A stretch of 10,193 nt of DNA from Dehalococcoidia bacterium UBA2777 (GTDB lineage Bacteria > Chloroflexota > Dehalococcoidia > UBA2247 > UBA2777): the NCBI GenBank assembly GCA_002352365.1, contig DEIJ01000067.1:1-10193 (forward strand), given 5' to 3'. The notes under the pieces are model-generated. The model was given only the letters and a program-made list of their open reading frames with translations. It was not told the DNA's origin and did not search any database. The position numbers and the translations under genes are program-made. Position 1 is the first letter of the stretch. Each line of letters opens with the position of its first letter. Of this stretch, positions 1 to 6,940 are shown in pieces.

Positions 1-663
1 AAGAGAACCCTCGTAGCTAAAGGTCTTTTCAAGGTCAAGTCCGGTTAGAACATTAGGGTATCTGCCATAACCTAAAGGACCAATCTCCCGGGCGTCAAAA
101 ACGTCAAAGCCAGTGGCGACAATAATTGTGCCGACACTCAACTCTTGCCTTTCGGGTTTACGCTCAAAGTTTATAGCATCTGTGGGACATATTTCCTGGC
201 AGAGGTTGCATTCCTGACCCTTAAGGCGAAGGCATTGAGATTCATTGATAACATAAGAATAGGGAACCGCCTCAGGCGAGGGAAGGTAGATTGCCTTAGG
301 CTGGGTAGGACATATATCAAAGCATATTCCGCAAGCGATGCATCTTTCGGGGAGGATATATTGAGGCTTTTGCCAAACCTCGACCTGGAAATTGCCAGCC
401 TTGCCGCTTACCTCTGATGCTATTGAGTTAGTTAGAATGGAAATCTTTGGGTGGGTTTTTACCTCCTTTACTTTCTGAGGGACCAAGCAAACGGAGCATT
501 TAGTACAAACCTCCGTAGCTTTGCAGCAAAAGGAAGCAGCTTGTCCTCCCACTGTCGCTTCCCTCTCTATCAGGTATACTTGACGGTTGCTATTGGCTAA
601 TTCCAGTGCTGAAGCTATTCCAGCTATACCACCACCAATAACCAGAACAGAATTATTCATCAT
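1..663 (-). CDS. hdrA: HdrA-like heterodisulfide reductase iron-sulfur flavoprotein, N-terminal 221 residues (C-terminus outside window)
   Basis: HdrA subunits bind FAD and several [4Fe-4S] clusters. They carry out flavin-based electron bifurcation or electron transfer in the cytoplasm, usually with HdrBC and MvhD. The frame is open from the left edge and reads 221 codons. Visible features: a Rossmann FAD motif GGGIAG at residues 10-15, an E-R pair and GG at 33-40, and a cysteine cluster CCKATEVCTKCSVC at 46-59. Two ferredoxin-type clusters follow, C108/C111/C114/C118 and C144/C152/C155/C159, then VGTIIVATGF at 177-186 and the typical HdrA stretch GYGRYPNVLTGLDLEK. The seven-residue gap between C144 and C152 occurs in this family. 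ATG codons lie at 663 and 660; GGAAG upstream is only a modest ribosome binding site. The gene starts 22 bases after the response regulator upstream and is probably in its operon. QmoA-like reductases are the main alternative, because the C-terminal half is not visible. Confidence 0.9.
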   Translation of the reverse strand, partial: MMNNSVLVIGGGIAGIASALELANSNRQVYLIEREATVGGQAASFCCKATEVCTKCSVCLVPQKVKEVKTHPKISILTNSIASEVSGKAGNFQVEVWQKPQYILPERCIACGICFDICPTQPKAIYLPSPEAVPYSYVINESQCLRLKGQECNLCQEICPTDAINFERKPERQELSVGTIIVATGFDVFDAREIGPLGYGRYPNVLTGLDLEKTFSYEGSL

Positions 664-685
664 CTTTATCTTCCGAATAACAAAT

Positions 686-1093
686 TTAAATTTCCCTTTT
701 CCCCAGCAATCTCTCTGCCATCTTGAGCAGCTCATCGGGACCGAAGGGCTTATGCAGGTACTCCTCCGCCTCCATTGTCATCCCTTCTCGCATAGAGAGG
801 TGCATTTTCTCTCTATCATCAGGATAGACAGTAAGCATCAACACAGGGATTTCGGAAAACCGGTGGTATTTGTGGTGAGTCTTTAGTTCCCTACAAACGT
901 CAAATCCACTCTTACCTGGCATTATTACATCTAAAATGATTAAATCGGGCTTTTCCTCAACTACCTTTTGCAAACCTTCGTCTCCATCAAATGCACTGAT
1001 GACTTCGTAAGGCTTACTCTCAAATATCTTCTTCACCACGGTGTGTATATTGGGGTCATCATCAATGGCAAGGATCTTAACTTGCTTTTCCAT
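686..1093 (-). CDS. Single-domain response regulator (CheY-like receiver), intact phosphorylation site
   Basis: This is a 135-residue receiver domain with no output domain. The acidic pocket is D11/D12, the phospho-acceptor is D55 (in LIILDVIMPG), the switch residue is T88 and the conserved lysine is K115 (in HKP), so phosphotransfer should work. The open frame extends upstream to 1174, but the ATG at 1091-1093 has AGGAGG at 1099-1104 five bases before it and directly precedes the family start VKILAIDDD. The longer start would overlap the kinase end and is rejected. The gene lies 31 bases after the kinase and 22 bases before hdrA, so the kinase is the likely phosphodonor. With no DNA-binding domain, the output must be protein-protein, perhaps toward a relay partner or the Hdr complex; this is inference. 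Its C-terminal motif EGMTMEAEEYLHKPFGPDEL resembles that of the receiver-like protein at 2253-2729, suggesting duplication. Confidence 0.92.
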   Translation of the reverse strand: MEKQVKILAIDDDPNIHTVVKKIFESKPYEVISAFDGDEGLQKVVEEKPDLIILDVIMPGKSGFDVCRELKTHHKYHRFSEIPVLMLTVYPDDREKMHLSMREGMTMEAEEYLHKPFGPDELLKMAERLLGKREI

Positions 1094-1124
1094 CTCTGCC
1101 TCCTTATATGTTAAGTTTGCCCAA

Positions 1125-2243
1125 CTATCTTTCAGCCTTGGGCAGGGTAAAAACAAATTGACTCCCTTTGTCACTCCCTGGGCAAGGACTTACTGCCCAT
1201 ATCTTGCCTTGGTGAGCTTCAATTATCCTCTTGGCTATGGACAATCCCAAGCCGGCTCCCCTCTCATCCAGATCAAGACCCCGGTAAAAATCGTCAAATA
1301 TCTTCGGCAATTCCTCAGCAGGAATACCACGTCCGGTATCCACAACCTCTACTTGAATATCATCGGTAGCATCCTTTGCTTTGACTGCCACTATTCCTCC
1401 AGAAGGGGTAAACTTAATCGCATTTGATAGCAAATTGATGAGCACCTGCTTAAGGCGGTCTTGAGCCCCGTAAACAGGAGAAAGACTGTGATTAAGCTCA
1501 GTTTTCATCTGCAACCCTTTTTCTTTGGCTAAAGGCTGCATCAGTTCAATGGAATCCATTATCACTTGCTCTAAAGAAATCGTGCTCATAGCTAGGTCTT
1601 TGGCACTGGCTCGAGTCACATCAATTACATTAGTTACCAAATTTAGAAGGGTTGAGATCCTCTTGCTGCTGCTTTGGAACATATCTCTTTGTTCCTCGTT
1701 GAGTTCTCCAACATAGCCACCGAGTATAAGGCGATTAACAGAGTCAACTGCGGCTAGGGGAGCTTTAAAGTCATGGAAAATGAGGGATAGAACATGGCTC
1801 AGCGTCTCCCTCGCGTTTTGGAATCTCGAAGAAACTACCTTAGCAAGGTTACCCATCATCTTATATCCTATTTCGCAGTTTTCCTCAAGCAAGCCTCTGA
1901 CTTCCGCCACGTCTAAGGTGATAGCCTCGGTTCTCTCAAGAGTACGCCCTGTTGCAGTAAGAATATAAGGGTCTATGAGCCCCGAACAGCACAAGCAGCC
2001 ACCTCGAGTTATCGTATCGATTGTTGCTGTCTCCTCAGTCCGACCAATGTGAAGTTTTATTTCCACTGCCACCTTGCCCGACCCAACGATATACATAGTA
2101 TGGCAGGGATCACCTTCAGAGAAAATAACTGTACCAGTCTGGTAAACCTTTTCTCGGCAGAGCGGTAATAACTTGCTAATGTCATCATCGCTCAGCCCCC
2201 CAAACAAGTCGGACATCCTTGAAATGCCTTCAACAAAATCCAT
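1125..2243 (-). CDS. Soluble sensor histidine kinase with cysteine-rich CRP-like (cNMP-binding fold) sensory domain
   Basis: This 372-residue cytoplasmic kinase has no membrane segment. Residues about 11-140 resemble a cyclic-nucleotide-binding (CRP/FNR-like) beta-roll, with GTVIFSEGDPCHTMYIVGSG at 37-56. The place where the family normally has the nucleotide-binding GE...R-T/S signature reads GGCLCCSGLIDP (81-92), so cAMP binding is unlikely. Six cysteines (29, 47, 83, 85, 86, 123) fall in this domain. The kinase part has an H box FHDFKAPL with H157, an N box with N270 and N274 (INLLSNAIKF), G1 DTGRGIP (302-308), an F box FDDFYRG (316-322) and G2 GAGLGLS (329-335), so it is complete. ATG at 2243 has GAGGA five bases upstream; M10 is a less likely start. 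The upstream gene ends 9 bases away, with its stop inside this ribosome binding site. It should phosphorylate the CheY-like regulator downstream. A redox or metal input is inferred. Confidence 0.9.
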   Translation of the reverse strand: MDFVEGISRMSDLFGGLSDDDISKLLPLCREKVYQTGTVIFSEGDPCHTMYIVGSGKVAVEIKLHIGRTEETATIDTITRGGCLCCSGLIDPYILTATGRTLERTEAITLDVAEVRGLLEENCEIGYKMMGNLAKVVSSRFQNARETLSHVLSLIFHDFKAPLAAVDSVNRLILGGYVGELNEEQRDMFQSSSKRISTLLNLVTNVIDVTRASAKDLAMSTISLEQVIMDSIELMQPLAKEKGLQMKTELNHSLSPVYGAQDRLKQVLINLLSNAIKFTPSGGIVAVKAKDATDDIQVEVVDTGRGIPAEELPKIFDDFYRGLDLDERGAGLGLSIAKRIIEAHQGKIWAVSPCPGSDKGSQFVFTLPKAER

Positions 2244-2252
2244 CTTTATCCT

Positions 2253-2729
2253 CTATTTAACGAGTACTTTTTCTATCTTTTCCATCCGTTTCAAAACCCC
2301 TTCCACCTGCTCCCAGATACTTTTTAACTCCACCGGCTTCACAGAAATTCTTTGAAAGATTTCTCCCACCAGCTCCGTTAGCTCATGAGGCTCAATTGGT
2401 CGGGAGACGTAATCCTCGGCATCCATTTGCATCCCTTCTTCTCTTCTCCACCCCTTCCGAAAATGCTCCTCGGGACAAACATCTACCACTAACAGGGGGA
2501 CTCGGTTATTCTTGAGATTTTCCCTAAGCTCTTTATGAAGCCTGAAAGCATCACCTCGTGGCTCAAGGTAGCCAAGAATGACCATACTCGAAGATTCCCC
2601 TTTCACTTTTCCCAGCCCTTCTCTTTTTGTAAAGGCTACGCTCACTTCATAGGAATCCCCCAGAGCCTGTTGCGCCATTCTAATGAAGTGAGGGTCCCTA
2701 TCTACCACTAAAATCTTTAGTCTTTCCAT
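2253..2729 (-). CDS. Degenerate receiver-domain protein lacking the phospho-acceptor aspartate (pseudo-receiver)
   Basis: This 158-residue protein has the receiver fold pattern: LKILVVDRDPHF at the start, SMVILGYLEPRGDAF where beta-3 should carry the aspartate, and EDYVSRPIEPHEL at the beta-5/alpha-5 turn. Aligned with the intact regulator at 686-1093, the phospho-acceptor is glycine (G53). The acidic pair is interrupted (D10-R11-D12), the conserved lysine is arginine (R110), and no Thr/Ser is seen at the switch position (LLVVDV). Phosphorylation by the usual route is therefore not expected. After about residue 122 a charged helical tail (roughly 130-158) could form a coiled coil for partner binding. 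The start is fixed by an in-frame TGA 12 bases upstream; only a weak GTGGA precedes it. It is first in the operon, just behind a promoter. A role as a phosphorylation-independent adaptor or regulator of the kinase is inference. Confidence 0.85.
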   Translation of the reverse strand: MERLKILVVDRDPHFIRMAQQALGDSYEVSVAFTKREGLGKVKGESSSMVILGYLEPRGDAFRLHKELRENLKNNRVPLLVVDVCPEEHFRKGWRREEGMQMDAEDYVSRPIEPHELTELVGEIFQRISVKPVELKSIWEQVEGVLKRMEKIEKVLVK

Positions 2730-2740
2730 TCCACAATTTC

Positions 2741-2769
2741 ATTTTATGCCGCTATCTCATGGCTAACAA
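2741..2769 (-). promoter_or_regulatory. Predicted sigma70-like promoter for the minus-strand receiver/kinase/hdrA operon
   Basis: Read on the minus strand, TTGTTA (2764-2769) and TAAAAT (2741-2746) are separated by exactly 17 bases. Initiation about seven bases downstream would fall near 2734, only about five bases before the ATG at 2729. The message would be nearly leaderless, which fits the weak ribosome binding site of that gene. This is a prediction from consensus match only. Confidence 0.5.
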
Positions 2770-2770
2770 G

Positions 2771-2782
2771 CGCCAAAAGGCG
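2771..2782. promoter_or_regulatory. Short perfect inverted repeat, possible operator
   Basis: CGCC-AAAA-GGCG is a perfect four-base inverted repeat with a four-base spacer. It lies directly upstream of the -35 box of the minus-strand promoter and within the divergent control region. Such a position suits an activator site, perhaps for the NarL-type regulator encoded at 3888-4565, but a 12-base palindrome can occur by chance. Confidence 0.25.
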
Positions 2783-2845
2783 TACGATTTTTGAGGGAAT
2801 TTTCAAAGGAGGGTATAACCAGCGCTTATAGAAGCTCTTTCCCGA

Positions 2846-2875
2846 TGGTCAATTACAGGGGGAGTATGCTACAAT
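2846..2875 (+). promoter_or_regulatory. Possible promoter of the metF operon
   Basis: A TACAAT -10 box (2870-2875) is preceded at 18 bases by TGGTCA (2846-2851), which matches the -35 consensus at four of six positions. Initiation would be near 2882, about 57 bases before the metF ATG. The weak -35 suggests an activator may be needed. No other plausible plus-strand pair was found between 2730 and 2938. Confidence 0.35.
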
Positions 2876-2938
2876 TTAACGTAGCGATGTCAGGAGGCAG
2901 GAGGAAGTTTGGGCTAAGGCTAAAAGGAGGGACTTAAA

Positions 2939-3868
2939 ATGAAGACAAAGAGCAATCTTGAGAGAGTGGTTGAGGTAGGTCATTTCGCTGTGACTGCCGA
3001 ACTCAGCCCCCCTCAAAATGCTGACCCTGAGGTAGTAAGGAGAAAAGCCGGCATCCTTAAAGGCTATATCGATGCTTTTAATGTTCCTGATGGACAGTCA
3101 GCGGTAGTGGCGATGGCAAGCTGGGCAGCCTGCATTATAGGGAAACAGGAGGGTCTCGACCCCATTGTGCATATGACTTGCCGTGACAGAAATCGAATTG
3201 CTCTCCAAATGGACATTTTGGGCATAGCTGCCCTTGGAGCAAATAACATACTTTGCCTCTCTGGAGACCTTGTCTCTTTTGGAAATAACCCCGAAGCAAC
3301 GTCTGTCTTGGACATTGACTCTGTTCAGCTTATCAAAATACTCAGGGACTTACAGGACGAGAAAAGGTTTCAAAATGGGGAACCAATAACAGGGAGGGAA
3401 CCCCGACTCTTCGTAGGGGCTGTAGCCAACCCGTTTCTTGACCCTGACAATCAGGTAATTCGCCTCGCCAAGAAGGTCGAAGCAGGAGCAGAATTTATCC
3501 AAACTCAAGCCATTTATGACATTGAGAAGTTCGAGAAATGGATGCAAATGGTCAGGGATAAGGGGCTGCACCACAAAGTAAGTATCCTTGCTGGCATCAC
3601 CCCGCTGAAATCTTCCGGAGCAGCAAGATATATGAAGGCGAAAATTCCCGGGATAGATATTCCAGATGAAGTCATTGAGCGCCTTCGCAGTGTTCGTACT
3701 AAAGAGCAAGTGTCAAGAGAAGGGGTAAAAATTGCTGTTGAGACTATAAACAGAGCGAAGGAGATAGAAGGCATAGCAGGTGTCCATATTATGCCTCTTG
3801 AATGGGAAGAAGCCGTGCCACAAATTTGCCAGGCTAGTGGTCTTTATCCTCGCCCCTTCCCTGAGTAA
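2939..3868 (+). CDS. metF: Methylenetetrahydrofolate reductase (MetF family)
   Basis: MetF reduces 5,10-methylenetetrahydrofolate to 5-methyltetrahydrofolate on an FAD-bearing TIM barrel in the cytoplasm. The product feeds methionine synthesis or, in acetogens, the methyl branch of the Wood-Ljungdahl pathway. The 309 residues cover a full single-domain bacterial MetF (usual size about 280-310). Visible marks are the N-terminal VTAELSPP with the catalytic-type glutamate E21, NILCLSGD ending at D110 (FAD/folate contact region), FVGAVANPF at 158-166 and the barrel strand EFIQTQAIYD at 185-194 with its conserved glutamines. ATG 2939 has AAGGAGG at 2924-2930, eight bases away. It heads an operon with a response regulator 19 bases downstream and a kinase. 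No MetV zinc protein follows it directly, unlike the metFV-hdrABC-mvhD clusters of acetogens. The divergent hdrA suggests HdrA-linked electron supply, which is inference. Confidence 0.93.
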   Translation: MKTKSNLERVVEVGHFAVTAELSPPQNADPEVVRRKAGILKGYIDAFNVPDGQSAVVAMASWAACIIGKQEGLDPIVHMTCRDRNRIALQMDILGIAALGANNILCLSGDLVSFGNNPEATSVLDIDSVQLIKILRDLQDEKRFQNGEPITGREPRLFVGAVANPFLDPDNQVIRLAKKVEAGAEFIQTQAIYDIEKFEKWMQMVRDKGLHHKVSILAGITPLKSSGAARYMKAKIPGIDIPDEVIERLRSVRTKEQVSREGVKIAVETINRAKEIEGIAGVHIMPLEWEEAVPQICQASGLYPRPFPE

Positions 3869-3887
3869 TCGCAGGTGGGAAGCCTAG

Positions 3888-4565
3888 ATGGGAAAGATTA
3901 AAGTTCTTTTAGCTGAGGATCACATTGTAGTGCGAGAGGGCATCCGGGAGCGTATTCAACGCCAAGAGGATATGGAGGTAGTAGGTGAGGCAGGAGATGG
4001 CGAGGAAGCTATCCAATTGGCGGAGCAACTGAAGCCAGATATTATCCTTATGGATATTGCCATGCCCAAGCTAAACGGTATTGAGGCAACCCGGCGAATA
4101 AAAAGCTCTTGCCCTTCCATTAGCATCCTTGTTTTGACGGCCTACGATAATGAAGAATTCATCTTTGCCCTTTTGGAAGCAGGGGTAGCGGGGTATCTTC
4201 TCAAGAATGTGCGAGGTCAGGAGTTGCTCAACGCTATTCGCGCCACATATGAGGGTGAGTCCGTACTTTATCCAACGATTGCTAAGAAGGTCTTCAGACA
4301 CATACAGCCTGAAAACAAGGCGGGAACCACAATACAAGAAAATAAAGCAATTCTAAGCGGGAGGGAACTGGAGGTAGTTAAATTAGGAGTTGAGGGACTA
4401 GCTAACAAGGAAATCGCTAAGGAACTTTTTGTGGGGGAGCGCACCATCCAGACTCACTGGAGGAATATCTTTAATAAATTAGGAGTTAGTTCTCGAACTG
4501 AGGCAGTAGTGGATTGTTTAAAAAAGGGCTGGATTACTCTGAAACAAGGGGAAGAGCGAAGGTGA
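3888..4565 (+). CDS. NarL/FixJ-family response regulator (receiver plus LuxR-type HTH)
   Basis: This is a 225-residue DNA-binding response regulator. The receiver domain (about 1-120) has the acidic pair E10/D11, phospho-acceptor D56 in ILMDIAMP, switch T84 in LVLTAYDN and K106 in YLLKN, all intact. A linker leads to a LuxR/NarL helix-turn-helix at about 154-209, with the family start LSGRELEVVKL and the recognition region ANKEIAKELFVGERTIQTHW. ATG 3888 has AGGTGGGA seven bases upstream. It lies 19 bases after metF and 6 bases before the HisKA_3-class kinase, the standard partner of NarL regulators, so the cognate pair is clear. The divergent control region at 2730-2938, metF and the hdrA operon are natural targets, but no binding site can be proved from sequence alone. 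Confidence 0.95.
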   Translation: MGKIKVLLAEDHIVVREGIRERIQRQEDMEVVGEAGDGEEAIQLAEQLKPDIILMDIAMPKLNGIEATRRIKSSCPSISILVLTAYDNEEFIFALLEAGVAGYLLKNVRGQELLNAIRATYEGESVLYPTIAKKVFRHIQPENKAGTTIQENKAILSGRELEVVKLGVEGLANKEIAKELFVGERTIQTHWRNIFNKLGVSSRTEAVVDCLKKGWITLKQGEERR

Positions 4566-4571
4566 TGGATT

Positions 4572-6551
4572 ATGAGGCGTGCTATTAAGCTTTTGGGTAA
4601 TCCTCATTTTTGGGGCATTCTCATAGTCTTCTCCGTCTGCGTTATCCTTCACTATCCTCAGCAAATGCCCTTCTTAGGGGAGATGGGATTAAGTTCTCTT
4701 CTGGGCTTATCTCGGCACGCTGTGGAGACGGTTTTGTTCCTGGCCCCCATAATCTATGCTGGATTTATATTTGGGTTAAGGGGAGGGATAGTCAGTCTTG
4801 TGGCTGCCTCTGCTGCCATGTTACCTCGGGTGTTCTTCATCTCCCATTACCCCGCAGACGCTTTGTTTGAAACACTTACTGTTCTTGCTGTTGGAGTCAT
4901 GGTTAACTGGTGGCTTGCCTCGCAGCGTAGAGAGAGTGGACGCCGGGAGCAGGCTCTTCTAAGTCTGGAAACAGCCAGGCATCAGCTTGAATCTCATATC
5001 CAGGTCATTAAGGAGAGTGGAAAACGCCTTTCGGCCCTCCATTCTATTTGCACCAGGATCAATCAATCCCTGATATTGGAGGAAGTGCTTGATGCTGCTG
5101 CCGACAAGATCAGGGAAGCAATCGACATAGATGCCGTTTTAATCTTTTTCTTAAACGAAGAAACTGGACGACTGGAGCTTAAAGCCCATAGAGGGATTCC
5201 AGGAGAATTCGCTTCCCAAGTGGCTGAGCTAGGAATAGGGGAAGGATTTAATGGATCGGTAGCCCGAATTGGGGAACCCTCTTTCTTGCTAGAGGATTCC
5301 GCACTACAGTCCAGGCTTTCACCGGAGGTAATCAAGTGCGAAGGGATAAAATCTCAATTTATTGCGCCCCTGAAATCCAAAGATACAGTGATTGGTGCGC
5401 TATATGCTGCAACTCGTACGCTGAGGCAATTTACCCCGGAGGAAAGGGAGCTTTTGACCCTCGTTGGTCTTGAACTCGGTGTGGCTGCACAGAAAGCCTA
5501 CTTTTGTCAAGAGTTGAAGAGAGTTGGAAGTAGGTTTCAGGAAGTGTTTGAAAAGGCTCATGATGCTATTTGGATCCAAGATTTCCAGGGGAAAATCATT
5601 GCTGCTAATCAAGCTTCTTCAAGACTTACCGGATATGAAATGGGAGAGTTGATTGGGTGCGATGTGTCTGAATTTCTTACTCCTCAAGCACTTAAACTGG
5701 CAGGGGAAGTGCGACAAAATTTACTCTTTGGCAAAGAGATAAAGCAGCCCTATGAGCAGAGAATAGTGAGGAAGGATGGTACAGAGGCGATAATTCTTTT
5801 AACTACCAGCCTGCTCGGGGATCAAGGGATGCCATCAGCTTTCCAGCATATCGCTCGGGATGTCACCGAAGAAAGGAAGCTTCAGGAAGATCTTCGCCTT
5901 TATGCTAATCAGATCAGTAAAGCGCACGAGGAGGAGCGCAAGCGCATCGCTAGGGAACTTCATGATGATACCGTTCAGGCTATGGTTGCTGCTTCTCGAC
6001 GTCTAGATAGCCTGACTAGTGGGGAGGAAATATCCGAAAACCTGCGGAAACCTCTAGAAGTACTCCAAAGGGACATTGATGAGTCTTTAATGAGGACGCG
6101 GCGCCTCATGGAAGACCTCCGTCCCCCCACTTTAGAGTATCTAGGACTTCTCCCAGCTTTGAGGGAGTTGATAGCTCAATTGCAGGAGCAATGTAGTATA
6201 AAGGTAAATTTAAGGACAAGGGGGACAGACCGGCATTTTAGCCCAGAAAATGAGCTTCTGACCTATCGCATTGTTCAAGAGGCCTTACGGAATATATGGA
6301 GGCATTCTGAAGCAACAAAAGCCGAAGTCATTATAGAGGTTGGCGAAGAAAGAACCACTGTAACAATCAGCGATGATGGAAAGGGATTTGATGCTGAGGA
6401 GAGTCAGGGATTTCTCGAAACTGGGAAACTGGGGCTTGCCGGGATGAAAGAGCGAAGTCGCCTTCTGGGAGGTACTTTGACCATACACTCCAAATTAGAT
6501 AGCGGCACCAAGGTAACCCTCGATATTCCCAACAAAGATTTAATGGTGTAG
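4572..6551 (+). CDS. Membrane sensor histidine kinase, GAF-PAS-HisKA_3-HATPase (NarX/DegS class)
   Basis: This 659-residue kinase has about four hydrophobic membrane segments at the N-terminus (roughly 13-27, 50-69, 71-90, 100-116). A linker helix follows (about 118-160), then a GAF domain (about 165-308), a PAS domain (about 318-436, with DAIWIQDFQGKIIAANQASS) and a HisKA_3 dimerisation domain. In the last, the phospho-accepting histidine is H464 in ARELHDDTVQA. The ATPase domain has N574 (ALRNIWRHS), DDGKGF (601-606) and GLAGMKER (621-628), so the catalytic core is complete. ATG 4572 is six bases after the regulator's stop. Its ribosome binding site AAGGTGAT (4559-4566) lies in the regulator's last codons, pointing to coupled translation. 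The short loops between membrane segments leave little extracytoplasmic domain, so the signal is probably read in the membrane or by GAF/PAS. The ligand is unknown. Confidence 0.95.
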   Translation: MRRAIKLLGNPHFWGILIVFSVCVILHYPQQMPFLGEMGLSSLLGLSRHAVETVLFLAPIIYAGFIFGLRGGIVSLVAASAAMLPRVFFISHYPADALFETLTVLAVGVMVNWWLASQRRESGRREQALLSLETARHQLESHIQVIKESGKRLSALHSICTRINQSLILEEVLDAAADKIREAIDIDAVLIFFLNEETGRLELKAHRGIPGEFASQVAELGIGEGFNGSVARIGEPSFLLEDSALQSRLSPEVIKCEGIKSQFIAPLKSKDTVIGALYAATRTLRQFTPEERELLTLVGLELGVAAQKAYFCQELKRVGSRFQEVFEKAHDAIWIQDFQGKIIAANQASSRLTGYEMGELIGCDVSEFLTPQALKLAGEVRQNLLFGKEIKQPYEQRIVRKDGTEAIILLTTSLLGDQGMPSAFQHIARDVTEERKLQEDLRLYANQISKAHEEERKRIARELHDDTVQAMVAASRRLDSLTSGEEISENLRKPLEVLQRDIDESLMRTRRLMEDLRPPTLEYLGLLPALRELIAQLQEQCSIKVNLRTRGTDRHFSPENELLTYRIVQEALRNIWRHSEATKAEVIIEVGEERTTVTISDDGKGFDAEESQGFLETGKLGLAGMKERSRLLGGTLTIHSKLDSGTKVTLDIPNKDLMV

Positions 6552-6712
6552 ACATGTTTGCATTAGCGCTTGTATTAATAGCTCCTCCGAATAACTAAAC
6601 GATCCATCGGAAAGTGACCTAACAAAATCCTAGAATGTGCAATTTGGATGAGCGGCGGAAGGCAGCACCCTTAGCCTCGTACTCCGTCTCTCCAACCATC
6701 AGGCGAAATCAG

Positions 6713-6940
6713 TCAGGCGGCGGGTGCAGCCGGAGTCGGGATGAGGTTTTCAAGGGAGATTCGGCTTAGTTCCTCAGTGCTCAGCCGGGTGCTAGCATCG
6801 AGGATCTCAATACCCACAATATGCTTTTCGGCATCCAGGTCAACCGTGACCCCTTCCTCGATGTCGATGTTGTCATCCACCGGCACTTGACGGAGGTGGA
6901 TGTACAGCGCGTCTGCTTCTCTATCATATTCGATTCTCAT
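6713..6940 (-). CDS. DUF2283 family small protein (probable antitoxin-like partner)
   Basis: This 75-residue protein fits the DUF2283 pattern: YDREADALYIHL near the start, an acidic middle (DDNIDIEEGVTVDLD) and the family signature IVGIEILDAS at about 41-50. A short Pro/Ala tail follows. DUF2283 proteins are compact and often sit next to DUF4258 genes, an arrangement widely interpreted as a toxin-antitoxin-like pair; the biochemical role is not established. Its ATG overlaps the stop of the upstream DUF4258 gene as ATGA (6937-6940), implying translational coupling. AGGGGG lies five bases before the start, inside the upstream gene. Transcription is opposite to the neighbouring metF and recombinase operons, so the pair is its own unit, likely horizontally acquired cargo. 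Confidence 0.85.
   Translation of the reverse strand: MRIEYDREADALYIHLRQVPVDDNIDIEEGVTVDLDAEKHIVGIEILDASTRLSTEELSRISLENLIPTPAAPAA

Noticed and set aside
145..417. Plus-strand open frame of 90 codons
   Set aside because: It is antisense to the HdrA reading frame, whose FAD and cysteine motifs are unmistakable; it has no ribosome binding site or family features.
1094..1174. Longer start for the CheY-like regulator
   Set aside because: The extra 27 residues have no receiver similarity and overlap the end of the kinase, and AGGAGG is perfectly placed for the ATG at 1093.
6552..6712. Terminator or tRNA-type attachment site between the kinase and the DUF2283 gene
   Set aside because: Only a weak TCCGA/TCGGA repeat was seen; there is no stem with a T-run in either direction and no tRNA cloverleaf.
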